DNA of 64,000 nt, from assembly GCA_964640175.1 (NCBI GenBank), contig CAZXFW010000003.1, forward strand, positions 186,001 to 250,000, given 5' to 3'. A program made the translations under genes and the position numbers. Positions 18,267 to 26,189 of the stretch are shown here, one piece after another. Origin of the DNA: JACKDX01 sp964640175. Lineage in GTDB: Bacteria; Myxococcota_A; Polyangia; Polyangiales; GCA-016699535. The first letter of the stretch is position 1; each line of letters starts with the position of its first letter. The notes beneath the pieces were generated by a model. It was given only the letters and a program-made list of their open reading frames with translations, had not been told where the DNA came from and did not search any database.

Positions 18267-19217
18267 TCAGCGAAGAGACGTAACCATAACCTCGGCTGGC
18301 TCTATGGCAGACACCTTCACTCCAGTCGGAATGCCATGGACTTTGATACTGAAAGCTCGAGTAGCTCCTCGTGTTAAAGAACCCCTTATAAGATCAATAT
18401 AAGGAACAATATCTTCGGGATCGAGCGCATCAAGCAGCTGTGGTGGCCCCTGAAGTGTGACTGTCACTTTGGAGGGCCGAGCACGCATGCCTGCGCCCAT
18501 AATGGCTACATTAAGACGTCTAAACTTTCGTTCGCGAATCTCAGGAACAATCTCTATTTCTACCTTCACCGTCGTATCATCCAGATAACTCACGAACTCT
18601 GGCAGCGCCTGCAGCGGCACATCCATCACATGCGTTCCTATTGGAAGCGATGCTATGTCGATCGGTTCTGTGCGAATCGTATCAATGGCACTTACCCGAT
18701 CTTCTGGGCCATGAATACGTACTTGATTCGGCACGAGCTTCAATGGTTCGAATACGGAAAATCCTCGCCTGGATGCGCCTACAAGGCGTGGCTCTATTTT
18801 TAAACGCTTTTCATAACGTTTGGCATAAGACAGTCGCATACTGGCAGGAAAAACTTGAACAATACTAACCCCGGGAGGGAGCTCAAATAACGAAGGCTCA
18901 AAATAAAAAAACCTCCCTGCTGTAGACTGCAGATCAACATCCACTGCCGGTAATCCTTCACGCTGAATCATGGTAAGCACTGACTGACTTCCTTGAAGCG
19001 TTACACGTACTTCCTGAGGAATATGACTCACCAACACCTGCCCTGATTTTTCAGGAGGTAACAAGGGATTGATCTCTACGAAAAATGTACGCTGGGCGTC
19101 CTGAGCACCTCTCACCAGTGCAAAAAGAACAATCGCCACAGCTAACGCAAGCCCTTTCAGCGGGAGATCGTTTTGGATACTCCGAACGGCTTTTCTGGAC
19201 CAGCGATAGATGCTCAC
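18267..19217 (-). CDS. cdaR: YbbR-domain protein, CdaR-like regulator of di-adenylate cyclase
   Basis: This is a membrane-anchored extracytoplasmic protein of the YbbR family, whose CdaR members bind and modulate CdaA. A basic N-terminus (RWSRKAVRSIQND) is followed by one membrane helix (GLALAVAIVLFALVRG). Several YbbR repeats follow, recognisable by VRVTLQGSQSVL, VRIHGPEDRVSAIDTIRTEPID, VKVEIEIV and VTVTLQGPPQLL. Length 316. The GTG start overlaps the cdaA stop (GTGA at 19214-19217), indicating coupling with the cyclase. Confidence 0.87.
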   Translation of the reverse strand: MSIYRWSRKAVRSIQNDLPLKGLALAVAIVLFALVRGAQDAQRTFFVEINPLLPPEKSGQVLVSHIPQEVRVTLQGSQSVLTMIQREGLPAVDVDLQSTAGRFFYFEPSLFELPPGVSIVQVFPASMRLSYAKRYEKRLKIEPRLVGASRRGFSVFEPLKLVPNQVRIHGPEDRVSAIDTIRTEPIDIASLPIGTHVMDVPLQALPEFVSYLDDTTVKVEIEIVPEIRERKFRRLNVAIMGAGMRARPSKVTVTLQGPPQLLDALDPEDIVPYIDLIRGSLTRGATRAFSIKVHGIPTGVKVSAIEPAEVMVTSLR

Positions 19218-20116
19218 AGTGAGGCATCCTTCCTGTCCTCAGGCGAGGACACTGCGGAATGACTATCTTCGATGTTGGTTGGAGATACTGTTTCAGATAC
19301 ATCAGGCCTTGCAGGCTTTTTTCGCTTACGATGAAACAATCCTAGGAGTGCTTCCCGTAAGGAATTCGCATCAAGCTTTCTTACGATGTTTCCATTAAAA
19401 CACAGGCTTAGAGACCCTCGTTCCTCCGATACAACCACCACAACCGCATCGGTTTCTTCGGTAATGCCAATGGCAGCACGATGGCGTGTTCCAAGGCTTT
19501 GATCGAGTTTAGGACTGCCTGTTAATGGCAAAAAAGCCCCCGCTCGCCACACTCTCCCTTCACGAATGATGACAGCACCATCGTGCATAGGATTCTCAAA
19601 GCTTGGGATAAAAATACTATAAAGAAGCTCCTTGGTAACGTTGGCATCCAAGACGGTGCCTTGATCAATAAAACCATCCAACATGGCATCACGTTCAAAT
19701 ACGATAAGCGCACCTATGCGTTTTTGTGCCAACGCTGTCGCTGCACTGATCACTTCCTCAAACACGTGAGTCTCTTTGGATCGACTTGATCCTCTAAAAA
19801 ACGGATGCCTTCCAAAACGAACAAGAGCCCGGCGAATATCGTTCTGAAAGATAACTACAATAATAAGAACAATAGACGTTAATAGCGTATCCAGCATGGT
19901 GTACAGCGTAACCATGCCAAATTCGCGTGACAGATAATGCAACACAAACACAAACGCAAGACCGATGCCCATTTGCATTGCACGGGTGCCACGGATAAGA
20001 AGCAGCACCCAATATAAAATCAAGGCAACAAATGCGATGTCTGCCACATCAGCGATCACCGCGATCGCTCCCCGATCAAAAAAATTCAAGAAAGCATCGA
20101 ACAGCCGGGTTAGCAC
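19214..20116 (-). CDS. cdaA: CdaA-type di-adenylate cyclase (DAC domain)
   Basis: It makes the second messenger c-di-AMP from two ATP. Three N-terminal membrane helices (FVALILYWVLLLIRG; GIGLAFVFVLHYLSR; LLTSIVLIIVVIFQ) lead to FQNDIRRAL and the DAC domain. The catalytic motifs MHDGAVII and GTRHRAAIG are both intact. A frame from ATG 20173 exists, but GTG at 20116 fits better: it overlaps the folP stop (GTGCTAA) and has GGAG close upstream, giving about 300 residues with the usual CdaA N-terminus. The C-terminal 45 residues, rich in Lys/Arg then Ser/Glu, are a non-conserved tail. It lies in an operon with folP and cdaR. Confidence 0.92.
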   Translation of the reverse strand: MLTRLFDAFLNFFDRGAIAVIADVADIAFVALILYWVLLLIRGTRAMQMGIGLAFVFVLHYLSREFGMVTLYTMLDTLLTSIVLIIVVIFQNDIRRALVRFGRHPFFRGSSRSKETHVFEEVISAATALAQKRIGALIVFERDAMLDGFIDQGTVLDANVTKELLYSIFIPSFENPMHDGAVIIREGRVWRAGAFLPLTGSPKLDQSLGTRHRAAIGITEETDAVVVVVSEERGSLSLCFNGNIVRKLDANSLREALLGLFHRKRKKPARPDVSETVSPTNIEDSHSAVSSPEDRKDASL

Positions 20117-20967
20117 GTTTCTCCACTTCCTCGAGCCTGTTCTAGCGCTTGAGCCATTTGGATGGCCTGCCACATCACAGCAACATCATGCACCCGCACG
20201 GCATTAACGTTCATGCACACGGCTTCCATAACAGTGACAGCTGTGCCGCCCACTCTTTCGAGAGGAGGAGGCAGTTCCCCATTCGCTTGAGGGGCCACTG
20301 CGGCGATAAAAGATTTGCGTGATGCGCCAAGCACCACACGATGTCCTGTACGTACAAATGCACCTAAGTTTGCCAGCAAGCGCACTGAGTGTTCTGCTTT
20401 TTTGGCAAAACCGATGCCAGGATCAAGCCAAATGGAATGAGGCGCTATGCCTGCCTGAATGCAGCGCTCGACACCTTGACCCAATTCTCGCAACACATCA
20501 CTGACCACGTCGTGGTATTGCGTGTTTTGCTCAGTCACTTCACCCTGCTGTCGAGAGTGCATTAATACATAGTCGGCGCCAGATTTACCTACCACTTCGA
20601 GCAGCTCCGGATGCGCCGCACAAGACACATCGTTGATAATCCGAGCACCCTTTTCAAGCACAGCCTCCGCTACCTCAGACTGAGTAGTATCCACCGAAAT
20701 CATCACAGGAAGTTCCCGCGCCACCGCTTCAACTACAGGAAGCACGCGCTCCATTTCCTGCTTGGCACAAATAGAAACAGCTCCTTGCCCATACGTGCTG
20801 CCTAAAGGGCGCGTGGACTGTCCGCCAATGTCAATCACTGCCGCGCCTTCGTGTACCATGCGTCGGGCATGCCTGCATGCCGATTCTAGCGTGGTAAACT
20901 GCCCACCATCACTGAACGAGTCAGGGGTCACATTCAATACACCCCAAATTTGGCAATCCCTCTTCAC
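20110..20967 (-). CDS. folP: Dihydropteroate synthase FolP
   Basis: It condenses p-aminobenzoate with dihydropterin pyrophosphate in folate synthesis and is the target of sulfonamides. It begins IWGVLNVTPDSFSDGGQF, then has the pterin-binding IDIGGQSTRPLG, ISVDTTQSEVAEA, IINDVSC, VLMHSRQ, WLDPGIGFAKK and the C-terminal VRVHDVA. Length 285. It stands 183 bases downstream of ftsH on the same strand, a widespread neighbourhood, and overlaps cdaA. An ATGACA/TTATGG pair inside the gap might be a weak own promoter. Confidence 0.95.
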   Translation of the reverse strand: MKRDCQIWGVLNVTPDSFSDGGQFTTLESACRHARRMVHEGAAVIDIGGQSTRPLGSTYGQGAVSICAKQEMERVLPVVEAVARELPVMISVDTTQSEVAEAVLEKGARIINDVSCAAHPELLEVVGKSGADYVLMHSRQQGEVTEQNTQYHDVVSDVLRELGQGVERCIQAGIAPHSIWLDPGIGFAKKAEHSVRLLANLGAFVRTGHRVVLGASRKSFIAAVAPQANGELPPPLERVGGTAVTVMEAVCMNVNAVRVHDVAVMWQAIQMAQALEQARGSGETC

Positions 20968-21150
20968 CTAACTCTAGCTCCACTGCTTGCTGATACACAC
21001 GAACCTAGGCAGCTGCCATTTGGGCCCGCTTACCACGCCCGTTAGAACATAAAGGTTACCCTAGCGCCCATAACACCCTAGGCTGCCATCATGTCATGAA
21101 AGCCTGATGCGAGACAAATCAGAAGCAGAGAAACAGTTTGAGATACCCCA

Positions 21151-23106
21151 TCAAGCCGGGCCAGGAATCTCACTGGGGCGTGGGTGAAAGATGGATGGCT
21201 TTGCCTTCTGCTCGTCCTCTTTTTGCTGCTTTCGTGCAGCTTGTTTACGGACATCCGAATACGTAGGAATAATTGCACGTTCACGTGGAGGCAAAGGCCT
21301 TCCTTCCATAATAGCGGTCACCTCTTCACGGTCTAAGGTTTCCCGCTCAAGGAGCGCCATGGCCAACTGATCCAACTTGTCACGGTTTGCCTCTAAGAGC
21401 GCCCGTGCTCGCCTGTACTGTTCAAGTACAATGCGCCGCACTTCTTCATCAATCTCGCGAGCGGTATGTTCCGAGTATTCTTTTTGACGAATCCCAGGAC
21501 CAAATCCAAACATACTTTCTTCTCGCTCATTGAAACTCAGCGGCCCAAATTTTTCACTCATGCCCCACTCCGTCACCATGGAGCGCGCAAGCTGGGTGGC
21601 TTTACGAAAATCATCTGCAGCGCCGGTTGTCATCTGCCCAAACTTGATCTCCTCTGCAATGCGCCCACTCAAAGCCATGGCAATGCGATCCAAAGCCCAC
21701 GCACGCGAATGTCCCAAACGATCCTCGTCAGGAATCGCCATCGTGACCCCAAGGGCAGGCCCTCGTGGAATGATCGAAACTTTGTGCACCGGGTCGTGAT
21801 GCTCTAACAATTGCGCAGCCAATGTATGGCCCGCTTCATGCCATGCGGTTGTCTTTTTCTCATGCTCGCTGATCATCATGGAGCGGCGCTCAGAACCCAT
21901 CAGCACTTTATCTTTCGCCATTTCGAAGTCACCCATCGAGATGACGTCTTTTTCTTGGCGCGCAGCCAGTAACGCCGCTTCATTGACTAGGTTCTCTAAA
22001 TCAGCACCTGAAAAGCCTGGCGTCCCTCGTGCGATTAAGTCCAAATCCACTTTTTCAGCAAGCGGCGTCTTTTTGGTATGCACCATCAAAATGCCTGTGC
22101 GGCCTTTGACATCCGGCCGTGGCACAATGATGCGCCTGTCAAAACGACCTGGTCTGAGGATCGCAGGATCCAAAACGTCTGGTCGGTTGGTTGCTGCAAT
22201 GATGATGACACCTTCATTGGACTCAAAGCCATCCATTTCCACGAGCAGCTGATTGAGCGTTTGTTCACGCTCATCATGCCCGCCTCCAAGCCCAGCGCCG
22301 CGATGTCGTCCAACGGCATCGATTTCATCAATAAAAATTATACATGGCGCATGCTTTTTGCCCTGTTCAAACAAATCACGTACCCGCGAGGCTCCCACGC
22401 CTACAAACATTTCCACGAAATCAGATCCCGAAATGCTGAAAAACGGCACCCCAGCCTCACCCGCAATGGCACGGGCAAGTAATGTTTTCCCGGTACCAGG
22501 AGCACCCATCAAAAGCACGCCCTTCGGAATCCGCCCACCCAGACGTTGAAACTTCTTGGGGTCTTTGAGGAACGCGATAATTTCTTCGCAATCGTCTTTT
22601 GCCTCCTCAATCCCTGCAACATCTTCAAACGTCACTTTGTTCTGTGATTCATTCAGAAGCCGAGCACGCGACTTTCCAAAGCTCATGGCCTTGCCGCCTG
22701 AAGCTTGAAGCTGGCGCATAAAGAAAAACAGAATGGCTAACACCAAGATCATTGGCAACCATGTGACAAGCAAGCTTGCCCACAGACCGCTTTGGTCGTC
22801 TGACTTGTATTCGACTTTAACTTTGTTATCGAGCAACTGTTGTGTGACGTGCTCGCCAACCGGGCCTAACGCAACACGGGGAGCTTCCCGCGACCCATCT
22901 GCCTTGTTTGCGATGTAATTGTACTCTGCGCCGGTATCATGTGCATTGACGGTAACCTCTTGCACCTTACCCGCCTGGACATCACTCATGAAGTCGCTGA
23001 ACGCAACTGTTTTCGGCTGATTGCCCTGTGCCATGAGGTTGTAAATCGCCACCATCAGCACAATGACAAATAGCCAAATAAAAAGAGTTCGTTGTCCTTG
23101 TTTCAC
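21151..23106 (-). CDS. ftsH: ATP-dependent zinc metalloprotease FtsH
   Basis: This membrane-bound AAA+ protease degrades misfolded membrane proteins and regulators. The N-terminal part has two membrane helices (LFIWLFVIVLMVAIYNLM; LLVTWLPMILVLAILFFFM) flanking a periplasmic domain. The AAA module has Walker A GAPGTGKT, Walker B IIFIDEID, the pore residues FVGVGASRV, and the SRH (NRPDVLDPAILRPGRFDRR). The zinc motif is HEAGH. Length 651 is normal. The start is GTG at 23106. A C-terminal Pro/Lys-rich tail is present. It follows tilS on the same strand. Confidence 0.97.
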   Translation of the reverse strand: MKQGQRTLFIWLFVIVLMVAIYNLMAQGNQPKTVAFSDFMSDVQAGKVQEVTVNAHDTGAEYNYIANKADGSREAPRVALGPVGEHVTQQLLDNKVKVEYKSDDQSGLWASLLVTWLPMILVLAILFFFMRQLQASGGKAMSFGKSRARLLNESQNKVTFEDVAGIEEAKDDCEEIIAFLKDPKKFQRLGGRIPKGVLLMGAPGTGKTLLARAIAGEAGVPFFSISGSDFVEMFVGVGASRVRDLFEQGKKHAPCIIFIDEIDAVGRHRGAGLGGGHDEREQTLNQLLVEMDGFESNEGVIIIAATNRPDVLDPAILRPGRFDRRIIVPRPDVKGRTGILMVHTKKTPLAEKVDLDLIARGTPGFSGADLENLVNEAALLAARQEKDVISMGDFEMAKDKVLMGSERRSMMISEHEKKTTAWHEAGHTLAAQLLEHHDPVHKVSIIPRGPALGVTMAIPDEDRLGHSRAWALDRIAMALSGRIAEEIKFGQMTTGAADDFRKATQLARSMVTEWGMSEKFGPLSFNEREESMFGFGPGIRQKEYSEHTAREIDEEVRRIVLEQYRRARALLEANRDKLDQLAMALLERETLDREEVTAIMEGRPLPPRERAIIPTYSDVRKQAARKQQKEDEQKAKPSIFHPRPSEIPGPA

Positions 23107-23171
23107 TCGATCACCAATTTCCTTGATTTTCAGTTAGTTTTTAGCATGCCATCGGTGTTTTTTCAATGAAA

Positions 23172-24188
23172 CTACAATGGCGGTGTAGGTGTCTTACTCC
23201 GGGGTAGCACAGTGTCACTACGCATAGCCTTAAGCACTGTGCTCGTCTTATGCAAGCTCCAGCCGTCTTTTAGCCAAACCTCACCGCCGGCCACTGCCGC
23301 GCCATCGGCAGCTTGAAGTTGTGCTCGCGTAAGGCGCTGCCCTGCGATCCTCTCAAGCCACACGCGCAAAGCCATCCTGCGCAGAGGTTCCGCAGCCTGA
23401 GTCAATATCTCCGTATCAAGCTCCATTGCGGAACGTTGAGAAGCGGTAAGCAACGCATCTGCCTCATGTCTCATCCACTGAGTAATGCTGCGTGCATCGT
23501 CCGCAAGCTGGCTTAGATGATCGTACAGCGCTGAATCTTCCTGCGCCAACAACGGTAAAATTGTATGTCGCATGCGAGCGCGTTTGAATCCCAAGTCTTG
23601 ATTACTCGGATCGTCCACGAAAGGGATCTCATAACGCCGCACGTATTCCATCACATGCACGCGCCGTGCATCGATAAGCGGACGAATGACTCCATCTTGG
23701 CGTAGTGGCACGATACCTCCTAAACCTTCCACGCCGGCGCCTCGTGTTAACCGCTCAAGGACAGTCTCTGCCTGGTCATCACGGGTATGTCCTACGGCAA
23801 CGTGATGCAGCCCCTGCGCCTGAGCCAAAGCTAAAAGTGCGGCATACCGAGCCTTCCTGGCTGCAGCTTGTAACGATGCGTGCCGAGGAACTTCGACTTT
23901 CAATGGGAAAAAGGGGACGTTGAGCGCGTTTGCCACGTTGCCCACAAGCGCCACCTCCTCCGCGGCTTGCGGGCGCAGTTGATGATCCACCGAAGCCACA
24001 GCCATGCCAAACTGCATACGCGAAGACAACGTGGCTAAGACATGAAGCAATGTCATGGAGTCCGGCCCTCCAGAACAGGCCACCAACACACCGTCTCCTC
24101 GAGTTAAAAGCTGACGGTGTTCAATCGTCCGCTGGACTCGCGAAAGCAGGTGAGGGCCACGAGGCTCCCGTTCCTCGTCGTTGCGCAC
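23172..24188 (-). CDS. tilS: tRNA(Ile)-lysidine synthase TilS
   Basis: It modifies C34 of the AUA-reading tRNA-Ile to lysidine. The PP-loop ATPase motif VACSGGPDSMTLLHVL lies near residue 33. Other signatures are ASVDHQLRPQA, VAVGHTRDDQAETVLERLTRGAG and FVDDPSNQDLGFKRARMRHTILP. Length 338; the C-terminal part after the N-type ATPase is short. It lies 65 bases upstream of ftsH on the same strand, a common arrangement. Confidence 0.93.
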   Translation of the reverse strand: MRNDEEREPRGPHLLSRVQRTIEHRQLLTRGDGVLVACSGGPDSMTLLHVLATLSSRMQFGMAVASVDHQLRPQAAEEVALVGNVANALNVPFFPLKVEVPRHASLQAAARKARYAALLALAQAQGLHHVAVGHTRDDQAETVLERLTRGAGVEGLGGIVPLRQDGVIRPLIDARRVHVMEYVRRYEIPFVDDPSNQDLGFKRARMRHTILPLLAQEDSALYDHLSQLADDARSITQWMRHEADALLTASQRSAMELDTEILTQAAEPLRRMALRVWLERIAGQRLTRAQLQAADGAAVAGGEVWLKDGWSLHKTSTVLKAMRSDTVLPRSKTPTPPL

Positions 24189-24205
24189 TACCTCTCCCCC
24201 TTCGG

Positions 24206-24832
24206 TTAAAACGAGCCAGATAAAAGCGCAACACGCAGCTCCGTCTGTTGCTTGATGCCATAGCGAAGCTGCTCCTGGCGGCTAAACATCGGCACACAGC
24301 TCAGTGCCGGAGCACCCAAGGTCAGACCATCCGCGTCATACCGAACCAGTGAGCCACCCAAAACCGCAGCCCCTGAGCGCGCATGTGCCTGGTGGGCCGA
24401 TCGGCGTGCAACCCGAACACGTTTGCTTTCATGGGAAGAAACCACAACGTCGGCGTCGTCTTCAGGATCGTACTGAGAACGGCTCACTGCAAAGACCAAC
24501 GCTGGAATGGCAAAAGCAATCCCTGTTGCCATGACGGCCACACCTGCTGTCACTGCATCGTTTTGATCAATTAAAAAGTGCCCGGCGACGACTCCCCCCG
24601 CTCCGCCCACGGCAGCTCCCACGAGGTAGGGCCACGTCTCTTTGACTCCGAAAGCCCCTACCGCTACCAGCCCCAGCTCTGCGCCCAAGAGCCCTCCGCC
24701 AACTTTACCTTCGAAGTTAGCATCCACATGCTCGGCCTCCAGAGACTGGGCGTAGCTGGGCACACTGGGGAATGATACCAGCGCTAACCCCAACATGAGC
24801 CATCCAGCCCTCCGCCACCGACAAACCGTCAC
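24206..24832 (-). CDS. Hypothetical exported protein with glycine-rich membrane segments
   Basis: I do not recognise a family. From GTG 24832 (AAGGGG 8 bases upstream) it begins with a signal peptide (CRWRRAGWLMLGLALVSF ... SYAQS). A mature part follows with several Gly/Ala-rich hydrophobic stretches (GGGLLGAELGLVAVGAFG; LVGAAVGGAGGVVAGHFL; ATGIAFAIPALVFAVS), then a basic and acidic soluble tail ending LRVALLSGSF. A longer frame begins at ATG 24907. It could be an outer-membrane or envelope protein with glycine-zipper segments. It lies just upstream of tilS on the same strand, 17 bases apart. Confidence 0.65.
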   Translation of the reverse strand: MTVCRWRRAGWLMLGLALVSFPSVPSYAQSLEAEHVDANFEGKVGGGLLGAELGLVAVGAFGVKETWPYLVGAAVGGAGGVVAGHFLIDQNDAVTAGVAVMATGIAFAIPALVFAVSRSQYDPEDDADVVVSSHESKRVRVARRSAHQAHARSGAAVLGGSLVRYDADGLTLGAPALSCVPMFSRQEQLRYGIKQQTELRVALLSGSF

Positions 24833-24955
24833 CTCAATACCCCTTGGTTTAGCCACTGTGATTCTCTCCACCCTAGCCAAGCGCACATTACAATAAGCCT
24901 GATTCACAGAGCAACTCTCCTCAGCATGGAGTCTAAAAACAGCGCGAAATTAGCC

Positions 24956-25005
24956 TGTCGGAATGCCGACAGATCCTGGGTCGCTAGCCTGTCGGGATGC
25001 CGACA
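24956..25005. repeat. Two tandem copies of a TGTCGG-N4-CCGACA palindrome
   Basis: Perfect 6-base inverted repeats at 24956-24971 (spacer AATG) and 24990-25005 (spacer GATG). Both sit inside a longer direct repeat that begins TAGCC, with 34 bases between equivalent points. They lie between the secF stop and the start of the exported-protein gene, so they could be a two-site operator for that gene, a secF 3' structure, or a short dispersed palindromic repeat. Confidence 0.75.
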
Positions 25006-25036
25006 CGTTTCCAACCAATTGAAATTCCTATGCAAT

Positions 25037-26182
25037 TTACTTAGAAGCCCTCACGGCGGTACTCCGGAAGAACTGTCGATCCATCCATTCTGTAAAGGGC
25101 ATCGCGATGTAGATTGTGGACCACGTCCCTAAGAAAAGGCCCACCATCATGGCAAAGGCAAAGTCCTTGATTACAGGGGTGCCCCAGAAAAAGAATGCCA
25201 TCAAGGAAAGGGCCACCGTCCCAGACGTAATAAAGGTTCGACTCAGGGTCTGAGACATTGAGATGTTAATAAGTTCGCCTAAGCTTTTATCTCGCATCCG
25301 TTGCATGTTTTCCCGGACACGATCAAAAATGACGATGGTGTCATTGACCGAATAGCCCATCACCGTCAGTACCGCAGCCACTGTAGAAAGGTTTACCTCC
25401 TTCCTCAACAAGGCAAATATCCCCAAGGTCACGGCAGCATCGTGAATCATGGCAATAATGCCACCAGGAGCAAACCGCAGATCAAAACGGAACGCGATGT
25501 ACACCATGATAAAGGCAATGGTGTAGAGCATGGACTGGACTGCCGCAGAACGAAGTTGCTCCCCGGCCTTAGGGCCCACCCATTCTACTCGCAACGCACC
25601 GTCAGGCGCGCGATCACCGAATTTACTCTGAAGTTGCTTGACCATCTTGTCGGCAAGCCCGATCAAGCGAACCTCGTAACGGAAATTCTCTGAAGCACCA
25701 AACGCATTGGCAGAACGGACACGCACGCCGGAAGCCTCTATCGCGCGAGCCAAGCTTTGCGCTTCGACCGCTCCTGACAAACGCAAGGAGATCTTATCTC
25801 CCCCTGGCGATACCCTAAACTCCTTGACACTTATTCCCTGAAGTTGGGCTGTCAGGCTCTGTTTCACACGCTTCACTTGTGCCTTGCCGAGCGATGAGAC
25901 TTCTATCACCCGGATGATGTACTCGTTCTTTCGATCTTTGACGCTGAAGACTTCAGCCCGTGCATAGCCCAGACGCGTTAACGTATCGCGTAGCTCTGCT
26001 GCGTCGACTTTCCCCTTAAATGCGAGCTGAATCTCAGTGCCGCCGGTAAAATCCAAGCCATAGTTTAGCCCAGGATAAAAAATCAAAACAATGCTCGCCA
26101 GAACAACGAGCAACGATAAACCCATGAACACACGGCTATACCGCATGAAATCGATGTATATTCCCGGTTTAACTAGCTCCAT
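25037..26182 (-). CDS. secF: Protein-export membrane protein SecF
   Basis: With SecD it uses proton motive force to pull proteins through SecYEG. The N-terminal helix (FMGLSLLVVLASIVLIFYPGLNYGLDFTGGTE) ends in the conserved GLDFTGGTE block. A periplasmic domain of about 150 residues follows, then five C-terminal helices with AALLTVMGYSVNDTIVIFDRVRENM-like signatures (AVLTVMGYSVNDTIVIFDR). Length 381 is longer than E. coli SecF because of the periplasmic domain. It lies 7 bases downstream of secD. Confidence 0.95.
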   Translation of the reverse strand: MELVKPGIYIDFMRYSRVFMGLSLLVVLASIVLIFYPGLNYGLDFTGGTEIQLAFKGKVDAAELRDTLTRLGYARAEVFSVKDRKNEYIIRVIEVSSLGKAQVKRVKQSLTAQLQGISVKEFRVSPGGDKISLRLSGAVEAQSLARAIEASGVRVRSANAFGASENFRYEVRLIGLADKMVKQLQSKFGDRAPDGALRVEWVGPKAGEQLRSAAVQSMLYTIAFIMVYIAFRFDLRFAPGGIIAMIHDAAVTLGIFALLRKEVNLSTVAAVLTVMGYSVNDTIVIFDRVRENMQRMRDKSLGELINISMSQTLSRTFITSGTVALSLMAFFFWGTPVIKDFAFAMMVGLFLGTWSTIYIAMPFTEWMDRQFFRSTAVRASK

Positions 26183-26189
26183 GCTCGGC

